A DNA stretch of 51,240 nt from Bacteroidota bacterium (lineage in GTDB: Bacteria > Bacteroidota > Bacteroidia > JABDFU01): the NCBI GenBank assembly GCA_016183775.1, contig JACPDY010000036.1, positions 1 to 51,240 of the forward strand, in the 5' to 3' direction. This document shows, piece by piece, positions 27,801 to 34,285 of this stretch; position 1 is the stretch's first letter; every line of letters starts with the position of its first letter. Position numbers and translations under genes: made by a program. The notes beneath the pieces are model-generated. The model worked only from the letters and a program-made list of their open reading frames with translations. It was not told the DNA's origin and searched no databases.

Positions 27801-28742
27801 GCCGACCCCGGATATATTGCCCCAACAGGCATGGGATGGTTTCCTGGTTATGCAATTAATGTTGAAACCGGTGAGCGCCTGAATATGGCTTATGGTGAAG
27901 ATTCTGGATTGCCACTCGAAAACGGGCGTGACATGGTTTGGAATCCAACCTCAAATGTTTTCTCTTCATCGGGCGCGAACCCAATATTCGGCGGCAAGCA
28001 CTATATTTATGTATTCGCGCACTCTGCCGATCTCACCCCCTTCTCATCAGGTGATGCTGTTTTACCTAACGGGGCAAAGAGTCTTCCCCCATACGATCGT
28101 GGCAAGGCGATCTGGGAATTATTAAACACTGTAAAGGTTACTACAAGTAATAACAATTACAAAAGAGTTGTATATGTTGATGCCATGTGGGTTAATATTC
28201 CTTTGCTTTCTTCAGGCCACCAATTGCTGGAATCAGATGTGAAAGTGCGCTTGAGAGTTTCCCGAAAATTCCGGAAAGGATTCAGCGGTTTCTATGGTAT
28301 AACTGCAGCTTCACAAGCTGTTATTGACACGATTACACCTAGTCAAAACCTGAACTACCCCATGTACAGCTTCTGCACCAATGATCTTGAAGCACATAAG
28401 GGTGATCATGAGATCGCAAAGAATGCAATTGATCTCATTAATGTGGTGCCAAATCCTTATTATGCCTTTTCCGGCTACGAAACAGATCAGGCGGATAACC
28501 GTATCAAAATAACCAATCTGCCTGAGAAATGCACCGTACGAATGTATTCGCTTAACGGCACGCTTATACGTACGTTCAAAAAGGATGATCCGAAAACATC
28601 CCTTGATTGGGATTTGAAGAACCAGGCAAATATTCCGATAGCCAGTGGAATGTATATTATTCATGTTGATGCTCCGGGCGTTGGTGAAAAAATACTGAAA
28701 TGGTTTGGTGTAATGCGTCCGGTTGACCTTGATTCATATTGA
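24813..28742 (+). CDS. Large secreted protein with T9SS-type C-terminal domain
   Basis: The protein has 1309 residues with a signal peptide (MKNIKTLLLLLVLLTLTTLCTIA). A calcium-loop-like YDKDGNGIYDPAAGDYP lies near residue 183-199, followed by a conserved block (TLWWVFNDKGN, YDYEVINRS, GVWVDADLGYAFDDYVGCD, GVDFFRGP) that I know only from uncharacterised Bacteroidota surface proteins. The end (about 1215-1309) has VVPNPYYAFSGYE, VRMYSLNGTLIRTF and IPIASGMYIIHVDAPGVGEK, then KWFGVMRPVDLDSY, a beta-sandwich sorting domain of the type used by the type IX system. No catalytic motif is recognisable. It is probably surface-attached or released. It is flanked by its receptor and PorV-like partner. 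Confidence 0.82.
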   Translation: MKNIKTLLLLLVLLTLTTLCTIARENIDQPHFKKALVESVMSGCIPAKTQTELDINNVRTTILTGGDMWWNLLSAKYEIPKGGGAHSLFSGSLWIGGIDAGAQLKVAAMTYRQNGNDFWPGPLDTTTVDISAADCAAFDKHFTITRKEVEDFVNGGPITQNIINWPGNGNTSIGQGKYLAPFYDKDGNGIYDPAAGDYPKYSMDSRKFACDDRQVFGDKTLWWVFNDKGNIHTESDGNSIGLEVRAQAFAFTSTDEINNMTFYDYEVINRSSIQLNKTYFGVWVDADLGYAFDDYVGCDVQNGIGYCYNGNPVDGSGALGTYGANPPAVGVDFFRGPKAAEPGDGIDSLVSYVEPNGRISMAKFVYYNNDFTVQGNPTKQTDYYNYLSGKWIDGTPFTYGGNAKGGSTVCAFMFPGDTDPSGKGTQNVPQSAWTETTVGNPVGDRRFLQSAGPFTLKPGAVNNVTIGCVWARATQGGPLASVSLMRDADVKAQALFNSCFKITNGPDAPDLTIQELDKQLIVYLTNKATSNNYKEGYKERDPFISSLPDSLYGFEGYQVYQIVDSTVTVTDLNNPDKARLIFQTDRKNGVAQIVNYYKDQSLGGAWVPQQMVYGADAGVSRSFTVDKDLFAKGDNKLVNHKQYFFTAVAYGYNVGEASADPINRPDGYNLPYISGRRNINNYVAIPHNIAPEAGGTEQHSNYGDGVQLTRIEGQGNGGHILDITSKSVTDILSSTISRAINITYERGKGPVEIKVVDPLNVPPGCFTIAISDSTPNARWTLKNSTTGSIIAQSDTSLLLGSEQIIPELGISIRATYTYDVGYGNAPGNSGILEATISFADPLKNWLSALADVDGTTAPYGNLNWIRSGKTSSTPASPYDDYFSGTNPVDGSQDFEKLLSGTWAPYRLCAYSDAALTCTGGPAWDKLISQNDIRKTLASVDIVLTSDKTKWTRCPVIEMAEETAFAEGGARKMDLRNSPSIDQNGNKGDGTTWSTNPADPGYIAPTGMGWFPGYAINVETGERLNMAYGEDSGLPLENGRDMVWNPTSNVFSSSGANPIFGGKHYIYVFAHSADLTPFSSGDAVLPNGAKSLPPYDRGKAIWELLNTVKVTTSNNNYKRVVYVDAMWVNIPLLSSGHQLLESDVKVRLRVSRKFRKGFSGFYGITAASQAVIDTITPSQNLNYPMYSFCTNDLEAHKGDHEIAKNAIDLINVVPNPYYAFSGYETDQADNRIKITNLPEKCTVRMYSLNGTLIRTFKKDDPKTSLDWDLKNQANIPIASGMYIIHVDAPGVGEKILKWFGVMRPVDLDSY

Positions 28743-28835
28743 TTATTGGATGTAGACACCTCTGATAAGAAAAAATAAAAACAGCGTCGTATAAAATTGT
28801 TTAATGATTAACCTAGATAAAAGCAAATAACAGTC

Positions 28836-29915
28836 ATGGGAAAATTTATTAAAAAGATCATTAGTGCTCTTTGTGCATCAGCAGTGCTTGGCAGCAGCAC
28901 ATTTGCTGGCAATGCCGATCGTGCCGGTCAGGCCGGTGCGTCTGAACTGCTTATTAATCCCTGGGCGCGCAGTTCCGGTATGGCCGGAGCCAACACCGCA
29001 AGTGTTAAAGGGCTGGAAGGATCATTTTTAAATATAGCCGGGATCGCATTTACCCGGAAAACGGAACTGATATTCTCTCACACCGATTGGCTGAGCGGAA
29101 CTGATATCAGCATTAATTCGTTTGGTTTTACGCAAAGGGTTGGCGAAACGGGTGCTCTTGGCTTAAGTGTAATGAGCATGAACTTTGGCAATATTCCCAT
29201 TACTACGGTTGACCAGCCTGAAGGAGGTATAGGAACATTTTCACCATCATTTGTAAATATGGGTCTGTCGTATGCAAAAGGATTTTCCGACAATATATAT
29301 GGCGGCATGACAGTAAGAATGATCTCGGAAGCGATATCCGACGTTTCGGCACGCGGAGTTGCACTTGATGCAGGTATTCAATACGTAACCGGTCCTTTCG
29401 ACAATATTCATTTTGGGGTTTCCCTGAAAAATGTTGGCCCTCGTATGCGCTTTAATGGTGACGGTCTTTCTTTCCGCACTCCGATTCCAGCCAACAATCC
29501 ATCCGGAACCAAAACATTTACAGTTGAGAACCGTTCCGCCAACTTTGAATTGCCGTCCCTGGTAAATATCGGCGCTTCATACGATCTTTATTTTTCAAAG
29601 GACAGCGTATCAATGAAAAATCATCGTGTTACTATTGCGGGTAACTTTACATCTAACTCTTTCAGCAAAGACCAGTTCATGTTTGGTGCGGAATATGGCT
29701 TTAAATCATTCCTGATGGTCAGGGCTGGTTATTTGTTTGAAAAGGGAATAACCAGTACCGATGAAAGAACAACTGCTTTCACAGGTCCTACAGCGGGAAT
29801 AACGATTGAGATCCCCTTTAATAAAAGTAAATCTACATTTGGTTTTGATTACTCCTACAGGCATACAGATCCCTTCATGGGGGTACATAGCATAGGAGCC
29901 AGAATAAATTTGTAA
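28836..29915 (+). CDS. PorV/PorQ family outer-membrane protein
   Basis: The protein has 359 residues with a signal peptide (about 1-24). The mature start GQAGASELLINPWARSSGMAGANTASVKGLEGSFLNIAG is the hallmark of the PorV/PorQ family: FadL-like 14-strand barrels. The rest alternates strands and ends GVHSIGARINL. In the type IX system PorV carries cargo from the translocon to the attachment complex. This copy sits in one operon with a T9SS-type cargo protein, so it may be a dedicated shuttle for that cargo rather than the housekeeping PorV. Full length. Confidence 0.85.
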   Translation: MGKFIKKIISALCASAVLGSSTFAGNADRAGQAGASELLINPWARSSGMAGANTASVKGLEGSFLNIAGIAFTRKTELIFSHTDWLSGTDISINSFGFTQRVGETGALGLSVMSMNFGNIPITTVDQPEGGIGTFSPSFVNMGLSYAKGFSDNIYGGMTVRMISEAISDVSARGVALDAGIQYVTGPFDNIHFGVSLKNVGPRMRFNGDGLSFRTPIPANNPSGTKTFTVENRSANFELPSLVNIGASYDLYFSKDSVSMKNHRVTIAGNFTSNSFSKDQFMFGAEYGFKSFLMVRAGYLFEKGITSTDERTTAFTGPTAGITIEIPFNKSKSTFGFDYSYRHTDPFMGVHSIGARINL

Positions 29916-29934
29916 ATTAGTACTGTTTTTAGAG

Positions 29935-29965
29935 TACTACGAAGCTTTAATGAGCGTAGTAGTAT
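29935..29965. repeat. TACTACGAAGC hairpin repeat, copy A
   Basis: TACTACG at 29935-29941 pairs with CGTAGTA at 29955-29961. A diverged second copy occurs at 33645-33675 (ACTACGAAACTATGTAATGAG then CGTAGTAGTATA, same layout), and a 14-base match to the left part lies inverted near 5650-5663. Confidence 0.55.
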
Positions 29966-29970
29966 ATCAC

Positions 29971-30012
29971 ATAAAAGAGAATTTCTAACGGAGTTCTCTT
30001 TTATGGTTTTTT
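29971..30012 (+). terminator. Terminator after the PorV-family gene
   Basis: ATAAAAGAGAA at 29971-29981 pairs with TTCTCTTTTAT at 29994-30004, followed by a T-run (30007-30012). It should close the receptor/secreted protein/PorV transcription unit. Confidence 0.7.
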
Positions 30013-30013
30013 A

Positions 30014-30021
30014 TACTTTTG
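30014..30021 (+). promoter_or_regulatory. greA -7 element
   Basis: TActTTTG at 30014-30021 matches TAnnTTTG and lies 28 bases before the greA ATG, directly after the upstream terminator. Confidence 0.55.
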
Positions 30022-30049
30022 TAAATTACACTTATAACTACGTTTTATC

Positions 30050-30523
30050 ATGTCACAGGTTTCATATTTTACGGAAGACGGCTTAAAAAAGCTGAAAGAC
30101 GAACTCCACCATCTCGAAACTGTTGAGCGTCCCTCGATTTCAAAGCAAATAGCTGAGGCACGGGATAAAGGCGATCTGTCAGAAAATGCGGAGTATGATG
30201 CCGCGAAAGAGGCTCAGGGTTTGCTTGAGCTTAAAATATCGAAGATGAAAGAACTCATAAGCACAGCCAGGATTATTGACGAATCACAGATCGATACATC
30301 AAAAGTGTTTATTCACGCAAAGGTTAAGATCAAAAACCTTAAAAACAACGCTACCATGCAATACACATTGGTAGCCGAAAGCGAAGCTAACCTGAAAGAA
30401 GGAAGAATATCTGTTGACTCCCCGATCGGCAAAGGCTTACTCGGAAAAAAAGTGGGTGATAAAACTGAAATTAAGACCCCTGCCGGAAGTGTAAAGTTTG
30501 AGGTAATAAGTATATCACGATAG
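30050..30523 (+). CDS. greA: Transcription elongation factor GreA
   Basis: The protein has 157 residues. The N-terminal coiled coil includes EDGLKKLKDELHHLE, ARDKGDLSENAEYDAAKEAQG with the two acidic tip residues needed for stimulating RNA cleavage, and LELKISKMKELI. The C-terminal FKBP-like domain ends SPIGKGLLGKKVGDKTEIKTPAGSVKFEV. GreA rescues backtracked RNA polymerase by inducing cleavage of the transcript. It has its own promoter and stands as a single gene before the HIT gene. Confidence 0.95.
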   Translation: MSQVSYFTEDGLKKLKDELHHLETVERPSISKQIAEARDKGDLSENAEYDAAKEAQGLLELKISKMKELISTARIIDESQIDTSKVFIHAKVKIKNLKNNATMQYTLVAESEANLKEGRISVDSPIGKGLLGKKVGDKTEIKTPAGSVKFEVISISR

Positions 30524-30558
30524 TATATAATTCTATAGAAATAAATTCGACAAATAAT

Positions 30559-30665
30559 TTAGGCTTCAGGATTGGGGATTTAGGATTTATAAGACATAAT
30601 AAGTTGGGCAAAATAAAAGTAGTATACTCTTATTCCTCAATCCCAAATCCTCAATCCTAAATAAG
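30559..30665. repeat. Word-repeat inverted structure (AGGATTTAGGATT type)
   Basis: The left arm at about 30559-30590 (words GGATTTAGGAT) and the right arm at about 30629-30665 (words ATCCTCAATCCT) are imperfect complements, separated by about 40 bases. It is another member of the word-based hairpins in this genome, between greA and the HIT gene. Confidence 0.5.
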
Positions 30666-30718
30666 AAAGGGGCTAATTAATCATTTGATTTTGTTACTAT
30701 AAACTTAGCATTCACATT

Positions 30719-31120
30719 GTGGCATCCTTGTTTTCTAAAATAGTAAAAGGCGAGATTCCATGCTATAAAGTAGCTGAAACAAATGATTATTTGGCCTTTC
30801 TGGACATTTTCCCTCTTAAACAAGGCCATACCCTTGTAATTCCTAAAAAGGAAACCGATTATATTTTTGATATTGATGATCAGCAATTAGCCGGACTGCA
30901 CGTGTTTTCAAAACAAGTGGCACGCGCAATTGAAAAAGTTGTTCCCTGTAAAAGGATAGGTGTCGCGGTTATCGGACTGGAAGTACCACATGCTCACATT
31001 CACCTGGTACCTATGAATGAAATGAGCGACATCAATTTTGAGCGACCCAAACTCAAATTGCCACCAAACGAAATGGAAAGGCTGGCACAAGCCATACAAC
31101 AGGCTTTTAAGGCGCTTTAA
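30719..31120 (+). CDS. HIT family protein
   Basis: The protein has 133 residues and seems to start with GTG at 30719, giving MASLFSKIVKGEIPCYKVAE, the standard family start. The HIT histidine triad is present as PHAHIHLVPM near residue 96. GHTLVIPKKE lies near 39 and IGVAVIGLEVPHAH in the centre. These enzymes hydrolyse or transfer nucleotides from substrates such as AMP-lysine, Ap4A or ADP-sugars; the exact substrate is unknown. Full length. Confidence 0.9.
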   Translation: MASLFSKIVKGEIPCYKVAETNDYLAFLDIFPLKQGHTLVIPKKETDYIFDIDDQQLAGLHVFSKQVARAIEKVVPCKRIGVAVIGLEVPHAHIHLVPMNEMSDINFERPKLKLPPNEMERLAQAIQQAFKAL

Positions 31121-31129
31121 CTAACTCAT

Positions 31130-31350
31130 TATGGACTGAAAGTCCATAAGTTGTGGTAAAGAAAGAATAAAACTCTTTCCACAATACTAAATAAAAATGC
31201 TCAGTGTTTCTCTGTGTCACCTGTGTGCCTGCACACCGAAGTGTTTTGGCACACAGGTGTGAACTTTGTGTAACAAAAAATTACACAGAGAAAAAGGAGT
31301 TTCACAGAGTAGCAGGGTTTCAACTAACGAATGAGGGCAATGAAAATTAT
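31130..31350. repeat. Duplicated leader region, copy 1 (before redoxin gene)
   Basis: Shares with 31937-32260 an ordered set of words: CTGAAAGTCCATA, a CTCTGTGT-rich hairpin around CACACAGGTGTGAA, GTGTAACAAAAAA, TTACACAGAGAAAA and TTTCAACTAACGAATGAG, the last running into the start codon. This copy lacks the 96-base insert present in copy 2. Confidence 0.75.
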
Positions 31351-31921
31351 CCAGTCGGCAACAAAATTTCTATTCCCGCTTTTTCTACTTGCATGCTCTG
31401 CCCATCACACTAATAAAAATGAGTTGTTTACCATTACTCTTAAAACGATTAATGGCGTAGAATTTCCACTTCAGCAACTTTCAACAAATAAAGCATCGGT
31501 GTTTATTTTTTTATCGCCTGATTGTCCTGTGTGTCAGAGTTATTCTCTTACTTTAAATCAATTATTTGATAAATACAAAACGGATGGAGTGAAATTTTAC
31601 GGAGTGTTTCCCGGATCAAATTTTGACAGGTCAGAGATTGAAACATATATAAAAACTTACAATTTAAAGCCTGATCTGTTGATGGATGAAGAAAAACACC
31701 TGAGCACTTTACTTGGAGCAAAAGTCACTCCTGAAGTATTTGTCATAGACCGAATGGGGAACATTCTCTATAAAGGCAGTATCGATAACTGGATGTATGA
31801 ACCCGGACAAAAACGAACCCTTATCACAGAACATTATTTGGATGATGCATTGAATGCTCTTATATCAAATACTGCAATAAAAACAATTTCGACTGAAGCT
31901 AAAGGATGTTTAATTGAATAA
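31331..31921 (+). CDS. Redoxin-domain lipoprotein (thioredoxin fold)
   Basis: The protein has 196 residues (or three fewer from the in-frame ATG at 31340). The N-terminus is a lipoprotein signal, FLFPLFLLACSAHH, with Cys near residue 22. The thioredoxin-like domain has VFIFLSPDCPVCQSYS with a CPVC active site near residue 65, YGVFPGSNF, VTPEVFVIDRMGNILYKG with the cis-Pro (TPE) and a C-terminal helix. It is probably a periplasmic or outer-leaflet thiol reductase or peroxiredoxin-like partner. It precedes a cytochrome c/PHM-like lipoprotein and shares its leader sequence. In other phyla such domains occur fused to cytochrome and PHM-like domains. Confidence 0.82.
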   Translation: MRAMKIIQSATKFLFPLFLLACSAHHTNKNELFTITLKTINGVEFPLQQLSTNKASVFIFLSPDCPVCQSYSLTLNQLFDKYKTDGVKFYGVFPGSNFDRSEIETYIKTYNLKPDLLMDEEKHLSTLLGAKVTPEVFVIDRMGNILYKGSIDNWMYEPGQKRTLITEHYLDDALNALISNTAIKTISTEAKGCLIE

Positions 31922-31936
31922 AAAATAAACTAAACC

Positions 31937-32260
31937 ACCATGTGCTGAAAGTCCATAGTTAATGGTAAAGGAAGGATGAAATTCTGATTCTCTGTGTCTC
32001 CTCTGTGCCTGCGCACAGAAGTATTTTGTCACACAGGTGTGAAACTCTGTGTAACAAAAAAATTATACCAAATATAAATTAATCCGTAACTTCTCTCTCC
32101 TTTGGAGAGAGACAAAGAGTAAGGCCAAAAAACAAAGACTAATTTATATTTATAATTGGTATTACACAGAGAAAAGAGAGTAGCCACAGAGAGAAGAATT
32201 TTTTTAGAAACTGAAAGTGCAGATTTCAACTAACGAATGAGACCAATGAATAAGTATTTG
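31937..32260. repeat. Duplicated leader region, copy 2 (before cytochrome/PHM gene)
   Basis: This is the second copy of the leader seen at 31130-31350, here interrupted by a small insertion at 32066-32161. The similarity runs through TTTCAACTAACGAATGAG into the start of the downstream coding sequence. This 315-base gap holds no other gene. Confidence 0.75.
32063..32164. mobile_element. About 96-bp MITE-like insertion
   Basis: TACCAA at 32066 and TTGGTA ending at 32161 are the tips of imperfect inverted ends (TACCAAATATAAATTA against TAATTTATATTTATAATTGGTA). The centre has a CTCTCTCC/GGAGAGAG hairpin. Copy 1 of the leader is an empty site: there AAAAAATTACACAG is continuous, whereas here TTA is present on both sides of the insert, giving a 2-3-base target duplication. 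Confidence 0.8.
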
Positions 32261-33592
32261 TCTGTTTCTTCTATTTCCCTGTTTATATTTTTTTATTCAT
32301 GTCAACAAAAAGATCCTGTAACCTTCAGTGAGCATATCGCTCCTATTATTTATAAAAACTGTACCACTTGCCACAGGCCCGGATCTGCCGGCTCGTTTTC
32401 GCTTATCACCTATAGAGATGTTGCGAAACGAGCAAAGATGATCGGTAAAGTAACAGCATCCGGACTAATGCCTCCTTGGCCTGCCGACAACACTTATACT
32501 CATTTTATTGATGAGAAAGTATTGACTGAAGGTGAAATAAGTCTGATACAGCAATGGGCTGAAGCCGGCGCTCCATTGGGGGACACGACAAAACTTCAAA
32601 AGGCACCCGAATATATTGAAGGATCAATGCTTGGCAAACCAGACCTCGTCGTAAAAATGCCGGTAATATTTAATATAAAAGGTGATAACAAAGATAACTT
32701 CATGCTGATGAAGATCCCCTTCGAATTGCCGAACGACACATTTGTGCGCGCGATCGAGTTTGTTCCCGGAAACCGAAAACTCGTTCACCATGTAAACGGA
32801 CATCTCCTGCGTTATGAGTATGATAAAAAGAAAAATATTAATGACGGCGAAAAAATCGTAGACACACAAACAAACAGCGTGAAAGAATCATATGATAAAT
32901 TAAGGTTGGCCAATGATGACGGCACTTACCCATTACTTAAACAATCGTTTGTAAACTATTTACCAGGGGTGATGCCCGTTAAGTATCCCGATGGGATCGG
33001 AGGATTTGTCCTGAACCGTAAAAATGCCATCCTCCTGAAGGACATTCATTATGGGCCTTCACCTATTGACACTTCCGATCAATCCTGGTTCAATATTTTC
33101 TTTGATAAAGAAGCACCCAAACGGCCAACGCTGGAACTTCAGCTGGGCACATTAGGTGTTTCGGAAATAATACCTCCATTAGTTATACCGCCCAATGAAA
33201 TAAAAACATTTTATACCCGTACTGTAGCGCCTATGGATATGTCCATACTTACCATAAACCCGCATATGCACTTATTAGGAAAAACTTTTTGGGCCTATGC
33301 CTTAACGCCGCAAGGCGATACTATTCCGTTGATCCGGATCAAAAAATGGGATTTCAGATGGCAGTATTTTTATACGTTCAAAAAAATGGTGAAAATTCCA
33401 AGAGGCTCAGTTATAACAGCAGTGGGAGTGTATGATAACACAAGTAACAATCCCAATAATCCATTCAATCCTCCCCAACTGGTGCAGGAACGAAGTGGCA
33501 GTATGCGTACCACCGACGAGATGTTTCAATTTATTATCACCTATTTGCCTTACCGGACAGGCGATGAAAATGTTAATTTAGGGGGGAATTAG
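32237..33592 (+). CDS. Cytochrome c-type lipoprotein with PHM-like copper monooxygenase domain
   Basis: The protein has 451 residues. A lipoprotein signal (IFFYSCQQK, Cys22) is followed by a c-type haem site C42-TT-C45-H46 with a possible distal ligand M78 in SGLMPPWPAD. The C-terminal part is like the copper type II ascorbate-dependent monooxygenase (PHM/DBH) fold: H184-H185 in RKLVHHVNGHL as a first copper site, H343-x-H345 in NPHMHLLGK, and M429 in TTDEMF as the second copper site. Related proteins in other bacteria carry redoxin, cytochrome and PHM-like domains together. Here the redoxin is a separate gene just upstream. The substrate is unknown. The start may be the ATG at 32237 or 32246. 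Confidence 0.82.
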   Translation: MRPMNKYLSVSSISLFIFFYSCQQKDPVTFSEHIAPIIYKNCTTCHRPGSAGSFSLITYRDVAKRAKMIGKVTASGLMPPWPADNTYTHFIDEKVLTEGEISLIQQWAEAGAPLGDTTKLQKAPEYIEGSMLGKPDLVVKMPVIFNIKGDNKDNFMLMKIPFELPNDTFVRAIEFVPGNRKLVHHVNGHLLRYEYDKKKNINDGEKIVDTQTNSVKESYDKLRLANDDGTYPLLKQSFVNYLPGVMPVKYPDGIGGFVLNRKNAILLKDIHYGPSPIDTSDQSWFNIFFDKEAPKRPTLELQLGTLGVSEIIPPLVIPPNEIKTFYTRTVAPMDMSILTINPHMHLLGKTFWAYALTPQGDTIPLIRIKKWDFRWQYFYTFKKMVKIPRGSVITAVGVYDNTSNNPNNPFNPPQLVQERSGSMRTTDEMFQFIITYLPYRTGDENVNLGGN

Positions 33593-33644
33593 CTGCCGGT
33601 TGAGAAGCTTATGCGACAATTTATTAAATAAAACCTTACTGAGC

Positions 33645-33675
33645 ACTACGAAACTATGTAATGAGCGTAGTAGTA
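33645..33675. repeat. TACTACGAAGC hairpin repeat, copy B
   Basis: ACTACG at 33645-33650 pairs with CGTAGT at 33666-33671; the loop and right flank (ATGAGCGTAGTAGTATA) are shared with copy A near 29.95 kb. Confidence 0.55.
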
Positions 33676-33683
33676 TAATGACA

Positions 33684-33721
33684 CCAACCAACAACCGACA
33701 ACCCTTAACAAACAACCAATA
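33684..33721. repeat. ACCAACAACC word repeat
   Basis: The words CCAACAACC and ACAACC are repeated here. Similar sequence occurs at 34251-34285 in the same orientation and inverted at 34081-34108 (GTTGTCGGTTATTGGTTGTT). The three copies therefore bracket the ArsC-like gene. Confidence 0.5.
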
Positions 33722-33724
33722 CTT

Positions 33725-34078
33725 ATGAAAAAAATCTACTACCTATCCTCCTGCTCTACCTGCGCAAGAATAATGAAAGAGTTGGATATCGAAAGAAAAA
33801 GTTTCATCCTCCAAGATATTAAAACAGAAAAAATAACCGCAGCACAGCTCGATGAACTCAAAAAGATGGCCGGCACTTATGAAGCACTCTTTAGCCGGGT
33901 GGCGTTGAAATACAGAGCCATGGGCCTTGACAAAAAACAACTCACTGAAAAGGATTACAGGCAGCATATCCTTGAAGAATATACGTTTCTTAAAAGGCCG
34001 GTTATCATTGTGGGCAGCAGGATATTTATAGGGAACTCGAAAAATAATGTGGCGGCAGCAAAAGAGGTTTTGAAATGA
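33725..34078 (+). CDS. ArsC/Spx-family glutaredoxin-like protein
   Basis: The protein has 117 residues: KKIYYLSSCSTCARIMKEL with the CxxC/CxxxxR-type active-site region at the end of the first strand, then a helical insert and FLKRPVIIVGSRIFIGNSK with the cis-Pro typical of the ArsC/Spx family. Members include arsenate reductases and uncharacterised YffB-like proteins; no ars operon accompanies it, so arsenate reduction is doubtful. It stands alone between word repeats. The length is usual. Confidence 0.78.
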   Translation: MKKIYYLSSCSTCARIMKELDIERKSFILQDIKTEKITAAQLDELKKMAGTYEALFSRVALKYRAMGLDKKQLTEKDYRQHILEEYTFLKRPVIIVGSRIFIGNSKNNVAAAKEVLK

Positions 34079-34080
34079 TA

Positions 34081-34285
34081 CAAGTTGTCGGTTATTGGTT
34101 GTTAGAAACTTAAATAAAAACAGTGCGACGGGGACATTGAGCTTGTCGAAATGTAGCGTTGGCCGGCTTTCCCATAGGTTTCGAAGGAGCTTAACCTGGT
34201 ACACAATAATCACTATTTTTGAGACAGCTTAAAGTAAGAGTAGCAACTGAAACCAACAACCAACAACTGGTAACCAACAACCAGT
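34081..34285. repeat. Intergenic region with inverted word repeats
   Basis: The gap contains GTTGTCGGTTATTGGTTGTT at its left end and CCAACAACCAACAACTGG-like words at its right end, complementary to each other. Near 34131-34153 the short hairpin-like word ACATTGAGCTTGTCGAAATGT is present. No gene is seen. Confidence 0.5.

Noticed and set aside
21054-28742. SusC/SusD glycan-uptake locus
   Set aside because: The protein after the receptor has a T9SS-type end and signal peptidase I-type leader, not a SusD lipoprotein, and there are no glycoside hydrolases.
31200-31290. tRNA-like or riboswitch fold in the CTCTGTGT region
   Set aside because: The sequence is repeated words with a simple hairpin; there is no tRNA T-loop pattern or known riboswitch core, so it is treated as a repeat.
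33725-34078. Arsenic resistance locus
   Set aside because: The ArsC/Spx-like gene has no arsB, arsR or acr3 neighbour; the family includes many proteins not acting on arsenate.
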